This document shows, piece after piece, positions 42,101-51,039 of a stretch of DNA of 64,000 nt; positions within the stretch are counted from its first letter, which is position 1; the number at the start of each line of letters is the position of its first letter. The notes under the pieces were generated by a model that did not search any database, was not told where the DNA came from, and saw only the letters and a program-made list of their open reading frames with translations. Made by a program: the position numbers and the translations under genes. The DNA comes from Companilactobacillus farciminis KCTC 3681 = DSM 20184 (GTDB lineage Bacteria; Bacillota; Bacilli; Lactobacillales; Lactobacillaceae). The stretch spans positions 496,001-560,000 of the forward strand of contig NZ_CP017702.1 in assembly GCF_002706745.1 (NCBI RefSeq). Direction: 5' to 3'.

Positions 42101-43087
42101 ATGGAATCATCGGAACCATTTTTTAGCATTATTATTCCAATGTTTAATACAGAAAAGTATATTGAAGATTGTATTAGTTCTATTTTAAATCAAAATTTTT
42201 GTGATTATGAAATTATTATTGTGGATGATGGTTCGACGGATGGTTCACTTAAAATTATTTCACAGTATATAAAAGGGAAAGCAAATATAAAACTTTTTAA
42301 ACAAAATAATGCAGGGGTATCTGCTGCACGAAATGTAGCTTTGGAAAAGGCAGTTGGAAAGTATATTATGTTTATGGACTCTGATGATTATTTAATAGGT
42401 GAGTCTATGAAATATTTAAAAAATACTTTGTTAAAAAATAGTGACGTTGACTTATTATTTTTTAATTATTATGATGTGTTTCCAAATGAAGTAAAAAGAC
42501 ATGTTTTTCGAACACAATTCTTGGGAACGGGAATATCTAAGGACAAAGCTATTGAGGGTATTCTTTCGGATATTGGGGGATATTGTTGGAACAAAGTTTA
42601 TAAGCGTTCCTTATTAACAAATGAGAGGTTTAATAAAGATATTACTTTTTTAGAAGATATGTTATTTAATGTGTTGGCTGTGAATAATTCTAATAAGATT
42701 ATGTGTATTGGAAATTGTTTGTATTCATATAGGTGGCGAAAGAATTCAATAGTACATACCTTCGATTTAAAAAATTTAACTTTTTTTTCAGCATTGAAAT
42801 TAGTAGAAGAAAATATTCCAAATAAGTTTATATCTTTGATTAACGTTAAAAGAAGAATGGCATACATTGAATTTGCATCAAATTTGATTTTTATGGATAA
42901 ATCTAAATATTTAAATTTTAAAAAACTTTATAAAAAGGAAAATAGACTTAAAGAAATAAAGAAATTCAATTTAAGCAAAACAGAAAGAGTTAGTTTGTTT
43001 ATAGCTGATTATAGTTTTGATGCCTCTGTAATTGTATTTAAATTGAAACGAAAATTCGACAAGTATAGGTATAGTTTAAAGAAATAA
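42101..43087 (+). CDS. Glycosyltransferase family 2
   Basis: A 328-residue GT-A enzyme with FSIIIPMFNTEKYIEDCISSIL, IIVDDGSTDGSL, NAGVSAARNVALEKAVGKYIMFMDSDDYL (metal-binding DSDD) and a basic C-terminal tail. It should transfer one sugar of the EPS repeat unit. The ribosome site is AGAAGGAGAA. The preceding 110-bp gap holds no clear signal. Confidence 0.88.
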   Translation: MESSEPFFSIIIPMFNTEKYIEDCISSILNQNFCDYEIIIVDDGSTDGSLKIISQYIKGKANIKLFKQNNAGVSAARNVALEKAVGKYIMFMDSDDYLIGESMKYLKNTLLKNSDVDLLFFNYYDVFPNEVKRHVFRTQFLGTGISKDKAIEGILSDIGGYCWNKVYKRSLLTNERFNKDITFLEDMLFNVLAVNNSNKIMCIGNCLYSYRWRKNSIVHTFDLKNLTFFSALKLVEENIPNKFISLINVKRRMAYIEFASNLIFMDKSKYLNFKKLYKKENRLKEIKKFNLSKTERVSLFIADYSFDASVIVFKLKRKFDKYRYSLKK

Positions 43088-43111
43088 TCTTATCAGTTTA
43101 TGGGAGAATAA

Positions 43112-44227
43112 ATGAAAGTAGCTATTAGTACGATTAATGATTATGAGAATTATGGTAATAGACTTCAAAATTACGCTTTACAAGAAGTTATAACATCACT
43201 CGGAAATGATGTTATAACAATTAAAAATTATTCAGGCTTACCTGAAAAAAACTTTCTAAAGAAGACAGTAATGTCTATTCTAGGAGAAAATTCAAATTTG
43301 ACTTTCTTTTTAAAACGATTTTTTTCATTATTTTCTTACAAGAAGAAATTAAATGTAGAAAGGGCAATAAAATTCCGGAAATTCACGTCTAAAAATATAA
43401 AAGAGTCCAAATTTATTATCAATAAGGACACGGCTAACTTTGATTTCGATAAAAAAATTGATTGTTATGTAGTAGGAAGTGATCAAGTCTGGAACTATTT
43501 TTTTCCCAGATTTTCATCATTGGATTTTATTGAGTATTCCCAAAAGCCTAAAATAAGTTATGCAGCATCGTTTGGAGTCAAATGTATTCCTCAAAAATTA
43601 CACTCATTTTATAAAGCAGGTTTAAGTAATATAGATTATATATCTGTTCGGGAACATTCCGGTAAAAAAATAGTTTCAAAATTGACTGATAAGAGTTCGA
43701 AAGTTGTATTAGATCCTACCTTATTGTTATCAAAAAATCAGTGGATGAGGGTATCAAGTAATAAAAAATATACTGAAAAATATGTCGTGGTGTATTTTTT
43801 GGGGGATATTTCTGATGATAATATGAAGTATATTAAGAGATTTTCGAAAGAAAAAGGTTATGAAATAAAGAAATTATTATCTTATGATGATGAAAAGTTA
43901 TGGAAATCTGGGCCGTCAGAGTTTATCAGTTTATTTAGTGGATCTGAGGCGGTATTTACGGACTCTTTTCATGCTGTGGCGTTTTCTATCATTTTTAATA
44001 AGTACTTTGAAGTGTTCGAACGAAATTTTAAGGGACCGTCCATGAATTCTAGAATTGATACTTTATTAGGAGATTTAGATTTGGCAGATAGATGGCACTC
44101 AAAATGTGAAAAAGGTAAGCCGATAGATTATTATAAAACAATGAAATTATTAGACATACGTAAAAGGGAATCTATGTCATTTTTAAAAGATTCATTGAAA
44201 AGAGTAGAAGTGAATATCAATGGGTAA
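43112..44227 (+). CDS. Polysaccharide pyruvyl transferase family protein
   Basis: A 371-residue protein of the PF04230 type: AISTINDYENYGNRLQNYALQEVI, CYVVGSDQVWNYFFPRF, YAASFGVKCIPQ, DYISVREHSGKKIV and FTDSFHAVAFSIIF. It would add a pyruvate ketal from phosphoenolpyruvate to an EPS sugar, giving a negatively charged polymer. It overlaps the flippase gene by 8 bp. In many EPS clusters such a gene stands near an FrhB-like gene, as here (45741). Confidence 0.87.
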   Translation: MKVAISTINDYENYGNRLQNYALQEVITSLGNDVITIKNYSGLPEKNFLKKTVMSILGENSNLTFFLKRFFSLFSYKKKLNVERAIKFRKFTSKNIKESKFIINKDTANFDFDKKIDCYVVGSDQVWNYFFPRFSSLDFIEYSQKPKISYAASFGVKCIPQKLHSFYKAGLSNIDYISVREHSGKKIVSKLTDKSSKVVLDPTLLLSKNQWMRVSSNKKYTEKYVVVYFLGDISDDNMKYIKRFSKEKGYEIKKLLSYDDEKLWKSGPSEFISLFSGSEAVFTDSFHAVAFSIIFNKYFEVFERNFKGPSMNSRIDTLLGDLDLADRWHSKCEKGKPIDYYKTMKLLDIRKRESMSFLKDSLKRVEVNING

Positions 44228-45719
44228 TCAAAGGAAACTTGGTGCAGTACTATCTTATTTAAATATTATTGCCAAGAATTTGGTTACTTTTCTATATACT
44301 CCTTTTCTACTTAGGTTTGTAGGTCAAGCTAATTATGGATTGTTTCAAATGACTAATTCAGTCATGGTTAGCTTGAGCCTTTTATCAATGGGTTTTTCAA
44401 GTGCGTATGTAAAGTTTTATATTACATATAAAGTAGAGGAGAACTATAGGCAACTTAGAAAACTTAATGCTTTATATTTAATATTATTTGGCTGTATTAG
44501 TGTAATTGCCTTAATTATAGGGACGATACTCGTTTTAAATACTGGAGCTATTTTTGGTAGAAGTTTAAGTGCATCAGAGATACAACTTACTAAATACTTG
44601 ATGGCCATCATGGTATTAGATGTGGCTATTACGTTCATATCATCTGTATTTGATTCAAATATTACTGTGAACGAGCAATTTATTTTTCAGCAAAGTAGAC
44701 AATTGATGCAGACGTTTTTAGTTCCTATGATATGTATTCCATTAGTTTTTATGGGAGTAGGTGTTCTTTCGATAGAAATAACTCAAATTTCGGTAACGAC
44801 GCTATTTTTAATACTAAATATTAATTATTGTATTAGAAAGTTAAACATGCATTTTGATTTTACTAACATTGATTTTTCGTTATTGAAGGATTTAGGGATA
44901 TTTTCGTTTTTCATATTTTTGAATCAAATCGTTGATCTTGTTAATAATAATGTTCCAAATTTTATACTTGGTATGTTTCAAGGTGCAAAAATGGTAGCAA
45001 CTTTTGCCATAGCTGTGCAAGTTAAAAATATGTTTTTTATGTTGTCAACATCTCTGTCTAATGTGTTTGTACCTCGAGTTAATAAGTTGGTTAATTTAGA
45101 AAAGGGTACCGACGTTCTTACTGATTTGATGATAAAAGTAGGACGAATACAAATGGCATTACTTTTTTTTGTTTTAGGTGGATTTATAGTTGTCGGAAAA
45201 TTTTTTGTTCAGCTGTGGGCTGGAAGCGAGAATATTGAGGCGTATTATTTGGTAATTATAATGGTTTTACCTTCAATAATCCCCTTATGTCAAAACGTTG
45301 GTATAGAAATTCAACGAGCCATGAACAAACATATATTTCGGTCAATTGTTTATGTGATTTTTGCTGTTGTAAATATAGTAATAACAATTGTTGGATCTAT
45401 TTATTTTGGACTAATTGGCGCTTCTATGGGTTACGTTGTAACTATTCTTTGTGCAAATGGTATATCGATGAATTGGTATTACTCAAAAAAAATGGGATTG
45501 GAGATTAAAAGGTATTGGGGTGAAACTAGTAAAATGTTAGTTCCATTTGCTATATCAACAATTCCATTAATTCTTATTCAAAATAATGTGTCTGTAAATT
45601 CTATTTCTCGTTTTATTGTGTTTGGCTTGATTTATTCATGTATATATATTGCTATTTACCTTAAATTCATAATGAACGGTGCTGAAAAGCGGATACTAAT
45701 GGGTTTCGTTAAAAGATAA
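44220..45719 (+). CDS. Repeat-unit flippase (Wzx, polysaccharide biosynthesis/MATE-like)
   Basis: A 499-residue membrane protein with about fourteen helices, starting KLGAVLSYLNIIAKNLVTFLYTPFLLRFVGQANYGLFQMTNS, the standard Wzx N terminus. It should flip undecaprenyl-linked repeat units across the membrane for the polymerase at 39740. It overlaps the pyruvyl transferase gene by 8 bp, so translation is coupled. Confidence 0.9.
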   Translation: MGNQRKLGAVLSYLNIIAKNLVTFLYTPFLLRFVGQANYGLFQMTNSVMVSLSLLSMGFSSAYVKFYITYKVEENYRQLRKLNALYLILFGCISVIALIIGTILVLNTGAIFGRSLSASEIQLTKYLMAIMVLDVAITFISSVFDSNITVNEQFIFQQSRQLMQTFLVPMICIPLVFMGVGVLSIEITQISVTTLFLILNINYCIRKLNMHFDFTNIDFSLLKDLGIFSFFIFLNQIVDLVNNNVPNFILGMFQGAKMVATFAIAVQVKNMFFMLSTSLSNVFVPRVNKLVNLEKGTDVLTDLMIKVGRIQMALLFFVLGGFIVVGKFFVQLWAGSENIEAYYLVIIMVLPSIIPLCQNVGIEIQRAMNKHIFRSIVYVIFAVVNIVITIVGSIYFGLIGASMGYVVTILCANGISMNWYYSKKMGLEIKRYWGETSKMLVPFAISTIPLILIQNNVSVNSISRFIVFGLIYSCIYIAIYLKFIMNGAEKRILMGFVKR

Positions 45720-45740
45720 TTGAAGGTCGAGGGGACATAT

Positions 45741-47135
45741 TTGAGTGATTTTAAAGATATTTATAATAAAGTAGTGAGAAATAAGTATGACTTTGGTACT
45801 GGATCTTGGGCTGTTGTAAATAAAAATATTGAAATGAGACTGGATAAGTATGGAGAATATCATCCTTATCAAAAAAATAATGATTATCAATATTCTGAAA
45901 ATGAGGCAAATAATCTTAAAGAATCTTGTTTATCTACAAGTGATTTAAATGAATCTGATATTTCTAAAAGACTATATTCTCAAGTACCAAAAATCAAATA
46001 TAATAAGGACCTTGGTTACTATTCAGGTTTATATGTAGGACATGTCGTTGAGGGCGATTATAGAAAAAATGGTAGTTCTGGTGGTTTCGGAACGTGGATT
46101 TTATCTCAGTTATTGAAAAATGATGAGATAGACTTTGCTATAAATGTTACTGGGTCAAAGGATAATGAAAAGTTATTTGAGTATAGTATTTCTGATAATT
46201 TAAAGGGAATCAAGAATGGGGCAAAGACTAAATACTACCCAGTTGAATTTTCAAAAGTTATAAATGTATTGAAGGAAAACCCTGGTAGATATGCAATAGT
46301 TGGGTTACCTAGTTTTATTATGGAATTGAGATTGCTTGCTACTATTGATCCTGTTATAAAGGAAAGATTGAAATATACAATAGGTCTGGTTTGTGGTCAT
46401 CAAAAATCAACTAAATTTGCGGAATTTTTAGCATGGCAATGTGGAATTAAGCCAGGGAATCTGGAGAAAATTAATTTTAGAAAAAAACAAGATAATTATC
46501 CTGCTGATAGATATGCTATTGAAATAACTGGAAAAGTCGACGGTAAAGAACAAACAATTATTCGAGAAATGAAAGATTTATTAGGTAACGACTGGGGACA
46601 AGGTTTCTTTAAGGTCAGAGCTTCTGATTTTACTGACGATGTTATGAATGAAACAGCAGACGTCACACTGGGTGATGCTTGGCTTCCAGAATATACCAAG
46701 GATAATAAGGGGAACAATATTGTTATTGTAAGGAATCCGGTTATTCAAAAAATTATTAATAATGGAATAAGGAATGATAAATTAACTGTGGATTCTGTAG
46801 ATGAAAATACTATTTATAGATCTCAGGCTTCTCATTTTAAACATACGAAATATGAGATGGCATATAGACTATTTAAAAAGCAAAAAAATAATGAATGGAT
46901 TCCTAAAAAGAGAATTGAGCCCAGCTCCAATATTCCTTGGATAAGAAAAAAGGTACAAGATCAAAGAGAAAAAATTTGTCTGGAAGTTCCTGAATACTAT
47001 CAAGAAGCATTATCAAAAGATGATATAGATTATTTCATTAATAAAGTTAAGCCATTATCTAAAAAGTATAAAAATATATATTTGCTTAAGAGAATAATTT
47101 CAAAAATCAAAAGAACTTTATATCCAAGTAAATAG
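45741..47135 (+). CDS. FrhB/FdhB C-terminal-domain protein of EPS loci
   Basis: A protein of about 464 residues resembling the coenzyme F420 hydrogenase/dehydrogenase beta-subunit C-terminal family: NGSSGGFGTWILSQLL, GAKTKYYPVEFSKVINVLK, YAIVGLPSFIMELRLL, TIGLVCGHQKSTKFAEFL, and ADVTLGDAWLPEYTKDNKGNN. The N-terminal 4Fe-4S ferredoxin part common in relatives is absent; no C-x2-C-x2-C pattern exists. Its role in EPS synthesis is unknown, but it repeatedly accompanies pyruvyl transferases. The start is a TTG at 45741 behind GAGGGG; an upstream in-frame TTG at 45720 lies before that site. Confidence 0.78.
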   Translation: MSDFKDIYNKVVRNKYDFGTGSWAVVNKNIEMRLDKYGEYHPYQKNNDYQYSENEANNLKESCLSTSDLNESDISKRLYSQVPKIKYNKDLGYYSGLYVGHVVEGDYRKNGSSGGFGTWILSQLLKNDEIDFAINVTGSKDNEKLFEYSISDNLKGIKNGAKTKYYPVEFSKVINVLKENPGRYAIVGLPSFIMELRLLATIDPVIKERLKYTIGLVCGHQKSTKFAEFLAWQCGIKPGNLEKINFRKKQDNYPADRYAIEITGKVDGKEQTIIREMKDLLGNDWGQGFFKVRASDFTDDVMNETADVTLGDAWLPEYTKDNKGNNIVIVRNPVIQKIINNGIRNDKLTVDSVDENTIYRSQASHFKHTKYEMAYRLFKKQKNNEWIPKKRIEPSSNIPWIRKKVQDQREKICLEVPEYYQEALSKDDIDYFINKVKPLSKKYKNIYLLKRIISKIKRTLYPSK

Positions 47136-47247
47136 ATTTAATTTCAGTAATTTAGGAATCACCATTCAAATTAACAAAAATAGAGTTAAAATATAGGGTA
47201 TAGTCGATTGTAAAAAAATTGACCAAATCTTATAGGGAGGGAAATAT

Positions 47248-48228
47248 ATGCATAACAATAGAAGAAAAAAGCATACTTTGAGAAATCTTGGTATGTGGTT
47301 CGTCTTGCTATTTATCTTAGGTGGGGCTGCATTTGGTATGACTCGTTATCGTAGTGTAAAGAGTGCTGCTAATAGTTCATTCGCACCTTCAGGTATTATC
47401 AAGCAACGTGATGTTAATTCAGAACTAAAGAACAAGAAACCTATTTCAATCTTATTGGTGGGTATCGATACTAATAGTTCAGTTAAGAATTACCAAGGTA
47501 ATACAAACAGTATGATGGTTCTAACTTTGAACCCTGACACTCAAAAGACAACTATCACAAGTATTCCACGTGATATTGCTGTTAAGAAAATCAACGGTTC
47601 AAACAGTGACAAAGCTGCAACAATCAGTTCAGCGTACTCAGTTAATGGTACAAGAACAGCTATTACAACAGTTGAAAAGCTATTGAACATTCCTGTTGAC
47701 TTCTACGCACTCATAAACATGGGTGGTATGGGCAAAGCTATTAACGAAGTTGGAGGTGTTGACGTAACACCAGAAACTAGTTTCTCATTCGGTGGCTACA
47801 CATTCACTAAGGGTGTAAAGACACATATGAATGGAAACAAAGCTATGGCTTACGTTCGTTCACGTGCCAATGACGACACAACTCGTCAAGGTCGTCAAAG
47901 ACAAGTTCTTACTAGTTTAGTTAGCCAAAGTAAGTCAATTGCAACATTGTTCAACCAAGATTTGATTGACTCTGTTACTGATCAAATTCAAACTGATTTG
48001 ACATTTGACCAAATGACAACATTAGCTAAGAACTACAGTTCCGTTGGTAAGACAACAACAGATGATTCTCTAAAGGGAACAGCTGCTGAAGTTGATGGCC
48101 AAAGCATGGAAACTGTTAAGAACTCAGAATTGCAACGTGTTACAGACTCAATTCGTGACAACCTAGGCTTGGAAAAAGCTACAACAGGTAACATCGAATA
48201 CGTCGTTACATCAAATGCAAACTATTAA
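47248..48228 (+). CDS. LytR-CpsA-Psr (LCP) family glycopolymer transferase
   Basis: A 326-residue protein: a short basic N terminus, one membrane helix (about 12-33), and an extracellular LCP domain with ISILLVGIDTNS, TNSMMVLTLNPDTQKTTITSIPRDIAV and MAYVRSRANDDTTRQGRQRQVL, which hold the Arg and Asp residues that bind the lipid-linked polymer. It should attach the EPS to peptidoglycan. It closes the EPS operon and has a more balanced base composition than the variable genes before it. The ribosome site is GGGAGGG. Confidence 0.9.
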   Translation: MHNNRRKKHTLRNLGMWFVLLFILGGAAFGMTRYRSVKSAANSSFAPSGIIKQRDVNSELKNKKPISILLVGIDTNSSVKNYQGNTNSMMVLTLNPDTQKTTITSIPRDIAVKKINGSNSDKAATISSAYSVNGTRTAITTVEKLLNIPVDFYALINMGGMGKAINEVGGVDVTPETSFSFGGYTFTKGVKTHMNGNKAMAYVRSRANDDTTRQGRQRQVLTSLVSQSKSIATLFNQDLIDSVTDQIQTDLTFDQMTTLAKNYSSVGKTTTDDSLKGTAAEVDGQSMETVKNSELQRVTDSIRDNLGLEKATTGNIEYVVTSNANY

Positions 48229-48233
48229 TAATC

Positions 48234-48268
48234 AATAAGACTTCCTGTTTGGGGGTCTTATTTTTTTA
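48234..48268 (+). terminator. Terminator of the EPS operon
   Basis: AATAAGAC pairs with GTCTTATT around a 13-nt loop and is followed by seven T residues. Confidence 0.8.
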
Positions 48269-48297
48269 TTGCAAAAAAGAACATATGTTCGTATAAT
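48269..48297 (+). promoter_or_regulatory. SOS-controlled promoter (LexA box in the spacer)
   Basis: TTGCAA (48269-48274), a 17-nt spacer and TATAAT (48292-48297) form the promoter. The spacer contains GAACATATGTTC (48279-48290), a perfect Gram-positive LexA/DinR box. Confidence 0.82.
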
Positions 48298-48326
48298 GAA
48301 AATATAAACAAAAAGAGGTGTGAACA

Positions 48327-49625
48327 ATGGATTATCGCAAGGAACCCCATGGAGTTTACTTTCTGATTGATAACAAATCTTTTTACGCTAGTGTTGAGGC
48401 GACTTTACGTGGTTTGAATCCGCTCAAGGAGTTGTTGGTGGTGATGAGTGAGGCTGATAATGCAGGTAGTGGCTTGATTCTGGCGACTTCTCCGATGGCA
48501 AAGAAAGTTTTTCATCTCAAAGCTAACGTTTCTCGTCAACGTGATTTGCCCCAGGATCCACGTTTAATTGTTGTTCCACCTCGAATGAATCTCTACATCA
48601 AACGCAATCTTCAAATTAACAATATTTTTCGTGAATTTGCGGCAGAAAAGGATGTTTGGCCTTATTCGATTGATGAGTCGATCATTGATATGACGCATTC
48701 TTGGAAGTTATTCGGCGACTCTCCTAAACAGGTGGCTCGTTTGATTCAAATCAAGGTTAGAAAGGAACTGGGATTGTACACTACAGTTGGAATCGGTGAT
48801 AATCCTTTGCAAGCCAAAATTGCTCTGGATATTTACGCTAAGCACAATCCTGAGTTAATCGCTGAAATCCATTATCAAACCGTTCCGGAGAAAATCTGGA
48901 CGATCAATGAGTTAACTGATGTCTGGAGTATCGCTAAACGGACCAAAAAACGCCTTAATCGCCTGGGAATTCACAACATGTATGAATTAGCCCACGTCAA
49001 TCCTTTTTACTTAAAACAGGAATTAGGCCTGATTGGCGAGCAGTTGTTTGCGATTAGTTGGGGGATTGATCGAACAAATTTGTCTGATGAGCTCAAACCT
49101 AAGAATCACAGTATCGGCAATTCACAAGTTTTGCCTAGAGATTATTTTAACCAAGCTGAGATAGAGACAGTTATCAAAGAAATGGGCCAACAAGTTGCTT
49201 CTCGATTGCGCCATCATCACAAACAAGCTGGATGTATTTCTCTGACCGTGACTTATTCATATTCTGGGGATGACAGTGAACGTGGCGGTTTCAGTGTGGC
49301 TCGAAATATTGATGTGACTGACAAGGATTGGGAAATCAACCAGACTCTGATTTATATGTTCGAGAATTATTGGCAAGGACAACCAGTCAGGAACTTGGCA
49401 GTTTATTCGTCCAAATTAGTCACCAAAGTAGCGCAACAATTAGACTTCTTTACACCGATAAAAACTCAATGTGACAATGAAGATAAGTTAGCCGTCATCG
49501 ACCAAATCAGAGCTCGTTACGGTTTCAAGTCCATCGTTTACGCCAACAGTTTATTAAAAGGTGGTACGGCCATCAATCGCTCCAGTCTAGTCGGCGGACA
49601 CAATGGCGGTAATGCATATGAATGA
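48327..49625 (+). CDS. Y-family DNA polymerase (UmuC/UvrX type)
   Basis: A 432-residue translesion polymerase. The catalytic palm has YFLIDNKSFYASVEA (Asp15) and PYSIDESIID (Asp116, Glu117). A helix-hairpin-helix segment (DVWSIAKRTKKRLNRLGIHNMYELA) and a little-finger domain follow. It should copy past lesions after DNA damage; the perfect LexA box in its promoter supports SOS induction. The next two small genes overlap or follow closely, forming one SOS operon. The ribosome site is AGAGGTG. Confidence 0.9.
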   Translation: MDYRKEPHGVYFLIDNKSFYASVEATLRGLNPLKELLVVMSEADNAGSGLILATSPMAKKVFHLKANVSRQRDLPQDPRLIVVPPRMNLYIKRNLQINNIFREFAAEKDVWPYSIDESIIDMTHSWKLFGDSPKQVARLIQIKVRKELGLYTTVGIGDNPLQAKIALDIYAKHNPELIAEIHYQTVPEKIWTINELTDVWSIAKRTKKRLNRLGIHNMYELAHVNPFYLKQELGLIGEQLFAISWGIDRTNLSDELKPKNHSIGNSQVLPRDYFNQAEIETVIKEMGQQVASRLRHHHKQAGCISLTVTYSYSGDDSERGGFSVARNIDVTDKDWEINQTLIYMFENYWQGQPVRNLAVYSSKLVTKVAQQLDFFTPIKTQCDNEDKLAVIDQIRARYGFKSIVYANSLLKGGTAINRSSLVGGHNGGNAYE

Positions 49626-49938
49626 TGATTTAAGACTCATCCTAGAACGAATCAGGCAATATTTCACTCGGCGCTACCAAACAAGGTATTGGCTACAAGT
49701 GGTCAATGATCAATATGACAAAACGTATAATTTCTTCATCAACATTCAACCAAAGGGCCAAAGAGTCCGTTCTATTCCACTTCATACGATAGAACAATAC
49801 GATTTATCATATTTAGAAAAAATTATTAATGAAATTCAAAAAAATATCCATTTATCCTTTATGTATGATGGTTTCACCGGTCAGAAATGGCCCACAACAC
49901 AAGAATTAATTCAGAAAAGGAAACATTACGATGAATAG
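49618..49938 (+). CDS. Small protein of the UvrX-YolD operon, unknown function
   Basis: About 106 residues, starting MNDDLRLILERIRQYFTRRY and rich in Tyr, Arg and Gln. It overlaps the polymerase stop by 8 bp and the YolD-like start by 8 bp, a compact co-translated arrangement. I recognise no domain. Two further in-frame ATGs at 49603 and 49612 are possible starts; GGCGG lies before them and suits 49618 best. Confidence 0.65.
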   Translation: MNDDLRLILERIRQYFTRRYQTRYWLQVVNDQYDKTYNFFINIQPKGQRVRSIPLHTIEQYDLSYLEKIINEIQKNIHLSFMYDGFTGQKWPTTQELIQKRKHYDE

Positions 49939-50308
49939 TAAATACCAAGCAGACCCCGAAATGGTTCAAACTTTTTTCGATAATTACTACCACGACCGTG
50001 GCAAAATTAAGTGGCAAGGTTTTTATTTATCAGATCATACTGCCGCTTTAAAAAAACAAGCCAAGAAATCTTCCCACCAAAATAATTTACGACCACAACA
50101 AGAACTCACAGAAATAACTAAGTTCTTAATGCAGTCGTATACCTACAATCAAATTGTTAAAGTACAGTTAAATGTCTTTGACCTAAATAATCACGTAAAA
50201 GACGATCTAACCGGAGAAATAAAAGGCTACGATGAAGACTTGTTCTATCTAGACAATGGCAAGAAGTTCCACCTAAGTGAAGTAAGAAACGTCGCCATGG
50301 TAGCCTAG
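49931..50308 (+). CDS. YolD-like protein
   Basis: A 125-residue protein with the YolD pattern: DRGKIKWQGFYLSDHTAALKK at residues 20-40, a helical middle and a beta-rich end (VKVQLNVFDLNNH then GEIKGYDEDLFYLDNGKKFHL). YolD-like proteins are encoded next to UvrX-type Y-family polymerases and are thought to act as their accessory, UmuD-like partner. The start overlaps the previous gene. The ribosome site is AGAAAAGGAAA. Confidence 0.75.
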   Translation: MNSKYQADPEMVQTFFDNYYHDRGKIKWQGFYLSDHTAALKKQAKKSSHQNNLRPQQELTEITKFLMQSYTYNQIVKVQLNVFDLNNHVKDDLTGEIKGYDEDLFYLDNGKKFHLSEVRNVAMVA

Positions 50309-50403
50309 TGCTTTTGTTCTTTATGTTTTTATCTTTTATGTTTTAAGTTTTTGTCTTTTGTCTTTGAGGGGTTTAAGAGAATTCAAATAGAAAGAGAAAA
50401 CTA

Positions 50404-50565
50404 GTCGGGAGCAAAAGCCCTGTGATGGCTCAGCCGGCAAATTCTACTTAGCAACTTGTTGCTTAGTAGAAGACCCAGCTTTGAAATGCTGCGCACTTGG
50501 TTTATGCAGTAGTTCAAAGTGGCGTCGCCAGCGTTCCAGCCAATCACAGGGTTTTTGCGGACGAC
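50404..50565 (+). ncRNA. Structured repeat element, copy A (putative novel RNA family)
   Basis: A 162-nt element related to copy B at 62861-63024. GTCG closes with CGAC across a GGA/GGA internal loop. The main stem pairs GCAAAAGCCCTGTGAT with ATCACAGGGTTTTTGC and continues GGCT/AGCC past a bulged A. Inside are hairpin P2 (50442-50471; TTCTACT, a T-T mismatch, AGCAA, loop CTTG) and hairpin P3 (50479-50519; CTTTGAA/TTCAAAG then TGCTGC/GCAGTA). The flanks CTA before and GGC after are shared too. It lies between the convergent YolD-like and ArsR genes. No protein reading fits both copies. A MITE-like origin is the alternative. Confidence 0.6.
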
Positions 50566-50604
50566 GGCATCCTTAGACAAAAAACTGCCAATTTTTGCCC
50601 AAAG

Positions 50605-50630
50605 AAAAAGCCACTAAAAAATAGTGGTTT
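50605..50630 (-). terminator. Terminator of the ArsR gene
   Basis: On the minus strand CCACTA pairs with TAGTGG around a T-rich loop, followed by CTTTTTC. Confidence 0.6.
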
Positions 50631-50988
50631 AAAAGTCATTTTCATCCTCAATAATATGCTCTTTAGTCTGCTTAAAAATAGTAATAATATGCTGATCACT
50701 CAAACGATAATGGATGTTACGTCCACGTCTCGCGTTAGAAACAAGATTGAGCTGTTTTAAAATACTCAATTGATGTGAGATGGAAGATTGGCTCATATCA
50801 AGGGTATCCGCAATCTCGCCAACGCTTAATGGTGTTTCAGCCAAGGCAAGAATTATTTTTACTCTCGTCATGTCACCGAAGGCTTTGAAGACGTTGACCA
50901 TCGCTTCGAGATCGTCGTCGTTAGGGATATTTTGTTTTAAATTATGGAGCGCATTTTGGTGCTCTACTTCAAAATTTTGTTCTGGCAT
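50629..50988 (-). CDS. ArsR/SmtB-family metal-sensing repressor
   Basis: A 119-residue winged-helix repressor with helix-turn-helix LSVGEIADTLDMSQSSISHQLSILKQLNLV. The alpha-5 zinc site of SmtB/CzrA is fully kept: Asp98, His100, His111 and Glu114 in SDQHIITIFKQTKEHIIE. No N-terminal cysteines for a Cd/Pb site are present, so zinc (or cobalt) is the likely signal. It is divergent from the P1B ATPase gene and should repress it until metal binds. Confidence 0.87.
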   Translation of the reverse strand: MPEQNFEVEHQNALHNLKQNIPNDDDLEAMVNVFKAFGDMTRVKIILALAETPLSVGEIADTLDMSQSSISHQLSILKQLNLVSNARRGRNIHYRLSDQHIITIFKQTKEHIIEDENDF

Positions 50989-51039
50989 AAGTTGTCCTCT
51001 TGATCACAATAGGTTGAAATTCATTAGAACCTATTATAT

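Noticed and set aside
50497-50760. Plus-strand frame containing SVPANHRVFADDG
   Set aside because: The same peptide piece appears at 62947-63141 only because both are translations of the structured repeat; there is no ribosome site and flanking residues do not match.
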